NCBI GenBank assembly: GCA_021818605.1
Contig: JAKAUH010000374.1
Location: 1-6,119, forward strand
Length of the DNA stretch: 6,119 nt
Direction: 5' to 3'
Source: Planctomycetota bacterium
GTDB lineage: Bacteria; Planctomycetota; Planctomycetia; Isosphaerales; Isosphaeraceae
The translations under genes were made by a program, and so were the position numbers. This document shows, piece by piece, positions 1 through 4,844 of the stretch. The notes under the pieces are model-generated. The model was not told the DNA's origin, searched no databases, and was given only the letters and a program-made list of their open reading frames with translations. How positions within the stretch are numbered: position 1 is the stretch's first letter; each line of letters starts with the position of its first letter.

Positions 1-629
1 ACAACGGGACCTACGTGCAGTGGAAGGTCACGGGCGACGTGAAGGTGGTGGTGACGGACATCTCCGGGCCGAATGCGGTCGTCAGCGGCATCTTCCTCGA
101 CTCACCCTCCACCACGACGTCTCCAGCCCCGGCGGCGACGGCGACGGCGACGTTCGTGAAGGACGACACGACGACGTCGGGGAACTGGGTGGGGGTCTAC
201 GGTTCGCAGGGCTATGACATTGAGGGGGCGCCGGCCAGCCTGCCGTCGTACGCCAGCATCAGCCTGGTTGGGGCGTGGCCGTACACGGCGACGACGAGCA
301 CGACGGACACCCGCGCGCTGGAGTCCCCCTCCGGCGGGGCGACGCGCAGCTCGACGCAGTGGTATGGGGACTATAGCTTCACGATCAACGTGAACCTGAC
401 GGACGGTCAGTCGCACCTGCTGTCGATCTACGCGCTGGACTGGGGTCGAGCGGGCCGAGTGGAGCAGTTCCAGGTGATCGACCCGGCGACGGGCGCGGTG
501 CTCGACACGCAGCAGATCTCGTCGTTCGACAACGGGACCTACGTGCAGTGGAAGGTCACGGGCGACGTGAAGGTGGTGGTGACGGACATCTCCGGGCCGA
601 ATGCGGTCGTCAGCGGCATCTTCCTCGAC
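1..629 (+). repeat. Direct repeat of 101 nt (1-101 and 529-629) within the repeat-protein gene
   Basis: Positions 1-101 and 529-629 are identical base for base; the first difference is T102 versus G630. The offset of 528 nt equals 176 codons, so this is the in-frame repeat period of the encoded protein. The left copy is cut by the window edge, so the identity may extend further. Identity at synonymous positions points to recent duplication or gene conversion between domains. Confidence 0.95.
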
Positions 630-860
630 GCACCCGTGACCACTGCATCCACGACGGCCGCCTCCGTGTCCGGGGCGAGTGTGACGACCGCGGCGACCGG
701 GATGGGCACCAATCCTGACGCGATTACGTGGAACCTGACCGCAGGCGGCACGGCGGTCGGGCTGACGGTGGCCCACGTCGCGTCCGCCGGCCCGGCGTCA
801 ACGGCCGTGGTCCTCGGCTTGCCGGCGCAGGGCCGCAAGGATCGCACCCTCTGGGCCTGA
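1..860 (+). CDS. Secreted repeat protein, C-terminal part (tandem ~176-residue beta-rich domains)
   Basis: The frame is open from the left edge (codons in phase with position 3) and stops at TGA 858-860, so the N-terminus lies outside the window. The window starts inside the end of one domain (NGTYVQWKVTGDVKV...SGIFLD). A Thr/Pro/Ala-rich linker follows, then a complete domain from about nt 153 to 629 (FVKDDTTTSGNW, GSQGYDIEG, LTDGQSHLLSIYALDW, then the same SGIFLD ending). A Thr/Ala/Ser-rich tail of about 75 residues closes the protein. The sequence is dominated by alternating Thr, Val, Ser and Gly, has no Cys, and shows no membrane anchor or sorting signal at the end. I recognise this type of domain from large extracellular proteins of planctomycetes, often repeated beside other beta-sandwich modules; its role there is not known to me and may be adhesion or carbohydrate binding. 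Extracellular location is inferred, since the signal peptide is not in view. The last ~50 residues are less domain-like, so a late frameshift cannot be excluded. Confidence 0.8.
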   Translation, partial: NGTYVQWKVTGDVKVVVTDISGPNAVVSGIFLDSPSTTTSPAPAATATATFVKDDTTTSGNWVGVYGSQGYDIEGAPASLPSYASISLVGAWPYTATTSTTDTRALESPSGGATRSSTQWYGDYSFTINVNLTDGQSHLLSIYALDWGRAGRVEQFQVIDPATGAVLDTQQISSFDNGTYVQWKVTGDVKVVVTDISGPNAVVSGIFLDAPVTTASTTAASVSGASVTTAATGMGTNPDAITWNLTAGGTAVGLTVAHVASAGPASTAVVLGLPAQGRKDRTLWA

Positions 861-866
861 TGCCTG

Positions 867-914
867 CGGCGATCGTCGGCGCGTCGTTTTTTTCAGGCGT
901 CGCCGCGATCGCCG
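867..914. terminator. Bulged hairpin between convergent gene ends (possible terminator)
   Basis: Positions 867-881 pair with 901-914 as a 14-bp GC-rich stem with one bulged base (T876), around a 19-nt loop that contains a run of seven T (887-893). It lies where the rightward repeat-protein gene (stop 858-860) meets the leftward exonuclease remnant (stop codon 893-895 on the minus strand). Its position suits shared termination. However, the T-run is in the loop and not after the stem, so it is not a classical intrinsic terminator on either strand. Confidence 0.3.
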
Positions 915-1411
915 TTGCTTTCTCCTACGCCTGGGGCGGCCGAGCGATCCGTCGCCTCGGCCGCGGGCGTCTCGGCTCGCTCTCGTTCGCTCTCGCCCTC
1001 GTAGCGGGTGGCGACGGCGTGCGCCTCGCGGCCGTGATCGCCGAGCCAGCGCGCGACCACGGCGGTATATCCGTGGGTGAGCCAGACGGCCTCGGCGTTG
1101 GTGGCGTCGATGGCGTCGAGCAGGCCGGATGTGCCCGGCCGGGTGAGCGAGACCTTCACGCCGTTCCTGTCGATGGATTCGCCAAAAGGGAGCGTGGCGA
1201 TCGTCGCGGTTTCGCCCAGCCGGGCGCGGGCGACGGCCAGTCCGTCGCGCGCGACGAGGTACTGTTCGCAGCCCCAGGCCAGGTGGTCGGCGTGCGCGTG
1301 GGTGATGATCGCGCGGTCCACCGGGCGCCAGGGGTCGATGAAGAAATCGCCTGGTTCGCAGTAGAGGCCCGAGTCGGTGAGAGTCAGCAGCGGGTCGCGG
1401 TCGTGGTTCAT
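893..1411 (-). pseudogene. Ligase-associated DNA exonuclease (MBL/beta-CASP family), internally deleted remnant
   Basis: The 172-residue frame joins the two ends of a protein that is normally about 330-340 residues. Residues 1-89 match the N-terminus of the ligase-associated DNA exonuclease family (TIGR04122 type): LTDSGLYCEPGDFFIDPWRP, then the metal-binding HxHxDH motif as H38-A-H-A-D42-H43, then the FGESIDRNGVKVSL strand. Sequence typical of the family's extreme C-terminus follows at once (GLLDAIDATNAEAVWLTHGY, then RYEGE). The central part with the remaining metal ligands and the beta-CASP region is missing, by an apparent in-frame deletion of about 170 codons at the junction near nt 1115-1150. 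A 32-residue charged tail ends the frame. In intact relatives the enzyme works with an ATP-dependent DNA ligase and an Lhr-like helicase in DNA repair; none of these is in the window. The start ATG at 1409-1411 gives the expected N-terminus. The product is probably inactive. Family assignment is firm; the deletion is inferred from memory of the family. Confidence 0.8.
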
Positions 1412-1446
1412 GGGATCATTATATTACGCCGGCAGAAAAGTCGGTC
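1411..1446 (-). promoter_or_regulatory. Putative promoter with leaderless geometry for the exonuclease remnant
   Basis: Read on the minus strand, a perfect TATAAT (1418-1423) lies in a short AT-rich patch, followed by GATCCC and then the ATG at 1411. Transcription would start about 6-7 nt after the -10 box, at or next to the A of the start codon. No Shine-Dalgarno sequence precedes this ATG, which agrees with a leaderless mRNA. The -35 is weak: CTGACC about 19 nt upstream is the nearest match, and it falls inside the neighbouring inverted repeat. Confidence 0.4.
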
Positions 1447-1498
1447 AGGCTCTCAGCCTGACACGCCTTCATTGTCAGGCTGAGAGCCTGACCGACTT
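1438..1498. repeat. Perfect nested inverted repeat (26-bp arms, 9-nt loop)
   Basis: Arms 1438-1463 and 1473-1498 are exact reverse complements around the spacer 1464-1472. Each arm is itself a palindrome: GTCAGGCT-CTC-AGCCTGAC in the left arm and GTCAGGCT-GAG-AGCCTGAC in the right. The 8-mer GTCAGGCT or its complement therefore occurs four times. The repeat lies between divergently oriented genes, so a terminator role is unlikely. The structure resembles a REP/BIME-type interspersed element or a small cruciform-forming repeat. Being just upstream of the minus-strand promoter, it could also influence that promoter. Repeat status elsewhere in the genome is inferred. Confidence 0.9.
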
Positions 1499-1665
1499 GA
1501 GGATCTTCCTTGCCGGGGCGATAGGCCCGCGGGAATCGGGCGACCCGGAGCCGGCATTGAATCGCCGGGCGGTCCGGCGGAGAATGAGAGCGGGGTCATG
1601 TGGGATGCCGAACTGGTCCGGGGCCGGCCAGCCGGTGTCGCGGGAGTTCGGTCCATGGGGAGAGA

Positions 1666-1983
1666 ATGGCCATGGCCGTCGATTTAGCGGTCCGGAAGGC
1701 TCAGGACGTTCTGTAGCTCAGCAAGCTCAAATCGAAGCTGCCGCGCGATCTCAACGTCGTCGACATCCTCGTTGAGGATTACGTGAACTACGACGGCGAG
1801 GACGCGCTGCGGGTGATGGTCGTGATCGGTGAGGATGTGGACGTCGAGAAGGTCGACGGCGATGATGTCAACCTTGTGAAGCGCGCCATCCGCGACAAGA
1901 TTCGCGGCGCCGGCATCGAGCGCTGGCCCTACATCCACTTCGCCAGGCCGAGCGAGCTTCTCGAGGACGCCGATGAGGAGTGA
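1666..1983 (+). pseudogene. Small alpha/beta partner protein of the HEPN gene, interrupted by in-frame TAG
   Basis: Two in-frame ATGs (1666 and 1672) follow a GGGGAGAGA ribosome-binding site (1657-1665). ATG 1672 has the better spacing, about 9 nt from GGAG. The frame gives MAVDLAVRKAQDVL, then TAG at 1714-1716, and continues open and protein-like (LSKLKSKLPRDLN, VVDILVEDYVNYDGEDALRV, MVVIGEDVDVEKVDG, RWPYIHFARPSELL) to TGA 1981-1983. Without the TAG it would be about 103 residues. Good codon bias and coherent sequence on both sides suggest a nonsense mutation in an originally single gene. A shorter product from GTG 1783 (66 residues) is possible, because GAGG at 1774-1777 could act as a ribosome-binding site. 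The acidic alpha/beta protein shows no nucleotidyltransferase motif, so it is not a standard MNT antitoxin. Its place 3 nt before a HEPN gene suggests a partner or antitoxin role, which is inference. I know no characterised homolog. Confidence 0.6.
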
Positions 1984-1989
1984 GCGGTG
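1976..1989 (+). promoter_or_regulatory. Shine-Dalgarno and GTG start of the HEPN gene
   Basis: AGGAG at 1976-1980 lies 6 nt before GTG 1987-1989 and overlaps the last codons of the upstream gene. It fixes the GTG as the start and implies that the two genes are translated as one coupled unit, with only 3 nt between stop and start. Confidence 0.75.
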
Positions 1990-2631
1990 GACAAGGATCT
2001 GCTGCAGCAGGCCGTCCGTCTGGCGACGCTCGATCCCACAAGACCCAGGCAAGCGAACGTGCGACGCGCCGTCTCGTCGGTATATTATGCCCTCTTTCAT
2101 CTCCTGGTCGACGAGGCGACCCGGGTTCAGATCGGGGCTCAGCACAACCAGGCCTCATTCCGCCAGGTTCTCGGGCGTGCCTTCGTTCATGGGGTCATGA
2201 AGGAGGCTTGCAAGTCCTTTGGAGGCGGGTCCCTCAAGAAAGGAGTCGCCAAGGGCTTGCCCGCCAGCTTCGCGATTCCAATCGAAATCAGGGAACTCGC
2301 TGCAATGTTCGTCGATCTCCAGGACCACCGCCATGCCGCCGATTATGACCTGACGGAACGATTCCAGCGGTCCGACGTTCTCCTTTTGATCAGAGACGTC
2401 GAGCGCCGGATTCAGGACTTCAATAACCTGGCGTCCTCGACGAAGAAACGCTTCTTCCTGGCCTGCGTGGGCCTGGAAGGACCTGGCGAACCGCTGAGGG
2501 CTCGCCAGCCGGCCGGCGGTTCGAGAGCGATTCCGCTGTCTCACGACCCGATGCCGGGCGTGTCGGGCCGGGCGCTTGCGATCGCCGCGGGCGGCCAGTC
2601 TTCCTTGACGCCCACGCCGCTGGCCTGCTGA
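1987..2631 (+). CDS. HEPN-domain protein (toxin-like), C-terminus apparently frameshifted
   Basis: The open frame is 214 residues. Residues 1-159 form an all-alpha HEPN-like domain of the UPF0332/AbiV-like kind: a basic helix with R26-R27, then the hallmark VYYALFHLL (Y33-Y34, H38), and later R115-H-A-A-D119-Y120-D, like the R...ADYD element of that group. HEPN proteins are often RNases or toxins in two-gene modules; activity here is inferred. After FFLA (residue 159, nt ~2463) the sequence turns low in character (GPGEPLRARQPAGG...) and runs 91 nt into the opposing eutC gene. A shift of one base at about 2461-2467 gives AWAWKDLANR and a stop at 2495-2497. That ending is more natural for the family, with a length near 169 residues and no overlap. 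A single-base insertion is therefore likely, damaging only the last ~10 residues. The gene is co-directional with its small partner, 3 nt downstream of it. Confidence 0.7.
   Translation: MDKDLLQQAVRLATLDPTRPRQANVRRAVSSVYYALFHLLVDEATRVQIGAQHNQASFRQVLGRAFVHGVMKEACKSFGGGSLKKGVAKGLPASFAIPIEIRELAAMFVDLQDHRHAADYDLTERFQRSDVLLLIRDVERRIQDFNNLASSTKKRFFLACVGLEGPGEPLRARQPAGGSRAIPLSHDPMPGVSGRALAIAAGGQSSLTPTPLAC
2487..2523. terminator. Hairpin between convergent HEPN and eutC genes
   Basis: CGAACCGC (2487-2494) is the exact reverse complement of GCGGTTCG (2516-2523). Inside the loop a smaller stem, GGCT-CGCC-AGCC (2499-2510), can also form. The left arm covers the last codons of the HEPN gene if its true stop is TGA 2495-2497, and the right arm lies 18 nt beyond the eutC stop (2541-2543). 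No T-run follows on either strand, so a terminator role is only suggested by position. Confidence 0.3.
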
Positions 2632-3371
2632 CGGATCATCTCGCCGGCCAGGCGGACGATCCGCGCGGCCGCCTCGCCGGGGCCGACGCCGCGGGCGTGG
2701 ATGTTGGAGATCAGGTTGCGCCGCGAGTCATCATGCCCGGCGCGGGGGCGGAAGGCCATGTAGGCCGAGAGGCTTTCGGCGGTCGCCAGCCCTGGCCGCT
2801 CGCCGATCAGCAGGACGACGACGGCCGGGTCGAGCCACTCGCCGATGTCGTTGAGCACGCCGACGCGCCCGTGCCGCACGAAGAACGGCCGGCCGAGCCG
2901 CCAGCCCCTCGCACTGGTCTCGGCGGCGATCCGGGGCAACAGCAAGGGGACCTGCACGCGCACCGCCGCGGCCGAGAGCCCGTCGGCGATGGCGATCTGG
3001 ATGTCAGCGCCGGCCGGGCAGAGCGCCGCGACCGCTGGCCGCGCCGAGGGGTCGAGCGACCGGCCCAGCTCGGGACGGAGCAGGAACTCGGCTCTTGTCG
3101 ATGCGAGCGTCGGGACCTCGAACAGGCCCCATTCCGTCACGAAGTCGGCGCCGAGGTCGGCGTCGAGGTCCAGCTCGGCGTTGACAGCGTCGCGCGCCGC
3201 GGCGTGATCGGCCCGCAGCTCGAGGTAGGTCGCCGTCCGGTACGAGGCCCCTGCCCGGCCGGTCAGGATGCGCGCGGGCGTTCGGGCGCGGAGCTGGTCC
3301 AGGATCATCGTTGCCGTCGGCCCGGCGCCCTCGTTCGAATTCGCCGGAAGTGATGTGCGCGAGTCACTCAT
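2541..3371 (-). CDS. eutC: Ethanolamine ammonia-lyase, small (light) subunit
   Basis: EutC pairs with EutB to form the adenosylcobalamin-dependent enzyme that splits ethanolamine to acetaldehyde and ammonia. The 276-residue product has the family's landmarks in order: TPARILTGRAG (31-41), the LRADHAAARDAV helix (52-63), LLRPELGRSLDP (97-108), CPAGADIQIAIADGLS (118-133), FFVRHGRVGVLNDIGE (163-178), the most conserved block LLIGERPGLATAESLSAY (187-204), and NLISNIHARG (219-228). Length is close to that of bacterial EutC (about 250-295). The first ~22 residues are not conserved, so a start at the second Met (residue 22, before ILDQLRARTPARI) is possible; no clear Shine-Dalgarno precedes either start. 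EutB is normally encoded just upstream, but here a TIR-domain gene lies 78 nt upstream on the same strand. No microcompartment, permease or other eut gene is visible. Confidence 0.93.
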   Translation of the reverse strand: MSDSRTSLPANSNEGAGPTATMILDQLRARTPARILTGRAGASYRTATYLELRADHAAARDAVNAELDLDADLGADFVTEWGLFEVPTLASTRAEFLLRPELGRSLDPSARPAVAALCPAGADIQIAIADGLSAAAVRVQVPLLLPRIAAETSARGWRLGRPFFVRHGRVGVLNDIGEWLDPAVVVLLIGERPGLATAESLSAYMAFRPRAGHDDSRRNLISNIHARGVGPGEAAARIVRLAGEMIRQQASGVGVKEDWPPAAIASARPDTPGIGS

Positions 3372-3449
3372 CGGATCGAACTCGTGAGCGGGCCAGCCGG
3401 GAGCGTCGGACTGACGCCATGCCAGGGAACTTCGGCCAACTGGGGTGAC

Positions 3450-4073
3450 TCAGGCCGAACCGACGGAAGGCTTCATTTTCGGGGCGGGCCGGCCGCGCTT
3501 CAATCGTCCCTTCTTCCGTATCCTCAGCAACTCGGAGAGCAACTGCTCCTCCGTGACCGACTTCTTGGCTCTCGTCTTGAATTGTCGGCCGAGCCGCTGG
3601 CGAAGCTTCGGATCGACCATCAACCGATCGACTGACTCTCCGATCTCCTGATAGACCTCGATCAGCATGGAAGCGTCTGCGTCGGTGATGCCTCGATCCA
3701 CCGATTGGATGGCGTTGATCAACTCGTCCATTCGTGCAGGGACATAGAACGGTATGCTTGAAAGTGCAGGAGGGGGATGGATGGACGGATCGGCCAGGAT
3801 GCCGAAGATCGGTTTGTTCCAGGCACGCACCGCGCCGACCTCGATCCACATCGAGGCCGTCAGCCCGGAGCTGGGCGGGATGACGACCAGCGCACGGCTC
3901 TCCGTCAGGGCTTCCCACAGAGCATCGCTGGTATCCCGCCCGGGTGGTAGTTCCGCGTTGGTGGCCGTTCTCAGCCCGCTGGCGCGACAAGCATTGGCGA
4001 TCTCGTTCGCCAATGCCGCCTCGCTCGGGGAGTTGGCGATGAAGACGTCGCAGAGCCCGTTCGGCCTTGCCAT
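3450..4073 (-). CDS. TIR-like domain protein with basic C-terminal region
   Basis: The 207-residue product begins with a TIR-type fold: CDVFIANSPSEAALANEIAN (betaA/alphaA), ASGLRTATNAELPPGRDTSD (betaB and BB loop), ALTESRALVVIPPSS (betaC region), and SMWIEVGAVRAWNKPIFGIL, where E78 sits at the place of the catalytic Glu of NAD-cleaving TIR domains. The usual Trp four residues before that Glu is displaced to two residues before it (W76), so this is a divergent TIR. Residues ~110-207 are helical (DRGITDADASMLIEVYQEIG) and end in a strongly basic stretch (RIRKKGRLKRGRPAPKMK) that could bind nucleic acid. The ATG at 4071-4073 follows GAGG with 5-nt spacing, overlapping the upstream stop, so the gene is translationally coupled to the TIR gene before it. 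Bacterial TIR proteins commonly act in NAD-linked antiphage defence; a defence role is inferred from the family. Confidence 0.75.
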   Translation of the reverse strand: MARPNGLCDVFIANSPSEAALANEIANACRASGLRTATNAELPPGRDTSDALWEALTESRALVVIPPSSGLTASMWIEVGAVRAWNKPIFGILADPSIHPPPALSSIPFYVPARMDELINAIQSVDRGITDADASMLIEVYQEIGESVDRLMVDPKLRQRLGRQFKTRAKKSVTEEQLLSELLRIRKKGRLKRGRPAPKMKPSVGSA

Positions 4074-4080
4074 GGCGACC

Positions 4081-4500
4081 TCAAAGACGGTTCCTGAGCT
4101 CGCTCAGGTACTGGTCGATTTCATTCAATGTGATCGTTTTCTTGCTCTTGAGCATCGCGGGTATCGTGTCGATCGGGGCGTGGCAGCGGACGACGGTGAT
4201 CCTCATCTGTTTGCCCTGGCCCCATGCGGCCCCGATCTCGAGTGTCACCCACGGACGATTCATGGATTCCGGCGTCCAGAGTACCAGCATCTCCCGGGAC
4301 TGTTTGATCTGCCGGCGAATCTCCTCGGGGATGTCGTCGCCGCCATCGATGTCGCGGTCGTCCCGGAAGATCGTCGCTCCCACTCCCTCGATCAACTCGC
4401 AGATTCTCGTCGCGATTCATTTGTCGGCCGTGGCATGGCTGATGAAGACCTGATATGTCTTGTGTGAAGTGCCTTGGGAACCGGATCTCTTCTTCGTCAT
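4081..4500 (-). pseudogene. Small TIR-domain protein, interrupted by in-frame TGA
   Basis: Reading from ATG 4498-4500, the minus strand gives a basic leader (MTKKRSGSQGTSHKT), then YQVFISHATADK, a TGA at 4417-4419, and in the same frame IATRICELIEGVGATIFRDD and RDIDGGDDIPEEIRRQI, REMLVLWTPESM, NRPWVTLEIGAAWG and a C-terminal helix ending at TGA 4081-4083. This is a complete ~140-residue TIR domain. The family has ADKW at the position of the TGA, so one G-to-A change (TGG to TGA) explains the stop. The catalytic Glu region is classical (W84, E88). The part after the stop could start at TTG 4395 (104 residues) but would lack the first strand and FISH motif. GGAG lies 2 nt before the ATG, a rather short spacing; an in-frame stop 18 nt upstream rules out a longer start. 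It lies 7 nt before the second TIR gene, so the two form an operon. Confidence 0.8.
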
Positions 4501-4703
4501 CGCTCCGGCACTCGATCAAAAGCCAGAAGGCCCTTTCGATTGCTCCCAATCAAATCCTAGCAGAATCGCCGCCGGCCGCCCAGCGAACATTGTTGGTGTC
4601 GCTCTGGCCGGCATGCCGGCGGCCCCGGGAAGCGGCGGCGGACTCCGCCGAACCACGCGAACGCCAGGACACTCCTCGCCGAACACCACCCGGCCGGGCG
4701 CAT

Positions 4704-4731
4704 GGCGAACCGGCGACGTGAGTCGCCGGGT
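4704..4731 (+). repeat. REP-like unit, copy 1
   Basis: A 28-nt unit starting GGCGAAC with core CCGGCGACGTGAGTCGCCGG (4710-4729): an 8-bp stem, CCGGCGAC/GTCGCCGG, around a GTGA loop. It differs from copy 2 at one base. Confidence 0.85.
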
Positions 4732-4743
4732 GGAATCGCGGGC

Positions 4744-4766
4744 ACGGTCAACGTCACTCGCCGCTT
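4744..4766 (+). repeat. Degenerate REP-like unit
   Basis: Aligned without gaps to the core of copy 1, this stretch keeps about 16 of 23 bases, including TCGCCG at its right side. It lies between copies 1 and 2 and looks like an eroded copy. Chance similarity in GC-rich DNA is possible. Confidence 0.35.
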
Positions 4767-4769
4767 CCA

Positions 4770-4797
4770 GGCGAACCGGCGACGTGAATCGCCGGGT
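4770..4797 (+). repeat. REP-like unit, copy 2
   Basis: Direct copy of the 4704 unit with one substitution (GTGAATCG where copy 1 has GTGAGTCG), which weakens one stem pair. It starts 66 nt after copy 1. Confidence 0.85.
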
Positions 4798-4816
4798 CAT
4801 CACGCCGAGAGCAAGA

Positions 4817-4844
4817 ACCCGGCAACTGACGTCGCCGGTTCGCC
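4817..4844 (-). repeat. REP-like unit, copy 3 (inverted)
   Basis: The reverse complement matches copy 1 at 26 of 28 positions; the differences are GTCAGTTG in place of GTGAGTCG. Its opposite orientation beside copy 2, with a 19-nt gap, gives the head-to-head pairing seen in BIMEs. Confidence 0.85.

Noticed and set aside
102..776. Minus-strand open frame opposite the repeat protein
   Set aside because: Arg/His-rich antisense reading of the Thr/Val/Gly-rich repeat domains, with no start signal.
887..893. T-run as a classical intrinsic terminator for the repeat-protein gene
   Set aside because: No stable stem ends directly before the T-run; the best hairpin (867-914) places the T-run in its loop.
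728..1483. Plus-strand open frame of 251 codons over the exonuclease remnant
   Set aside because: It is antisense to a recognisable MBL-family sequence and has Gly/Val/Arg-rich composition typical of mirror frames.
1684..2145. Minus-strand open frame of 153 codons across the HEPN partner gene
   Set aside because: It is the antisense reading of the partner and HEPN genes. It has the Leu/Val/Asp/His-rich look of mirror frames and no ribosome-binding site.
3372..3449. Remnant of eutB between eutC and the TIR gene
   Set aside because: The 78 nt show no EutB-like C-terminal sequence in any frame that I could recognise.
3364..3990. Minus-strand open frame of 208 codons ending just inside the eutC start, which looks translationally coupled to eutC
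   Set aside because: It overlaps the TIR gene in another frame and gives Arg/His/Ser-rich text without domain character; the TIR frame has recognisable motifs and a ribosome-binding site.
1714..4419. Reassigned stop codons explaining the in-frame TAG (1714) and TGA (4417-4419)
   Set aside because: Two different stops are involved, and both TAG and TGA also terminate apparently intact genes in the window (5739-5741 and 2541-2543); mutation is the simpler reading.
4704..4844. CRISPR-like array of 28-nt repeats
   Set aside because: Only three clear copies, gaps of 38 and 19 nt, and one copy inverted; each unit is a compact hairpin, which fits REP units. No cas genes are seen.
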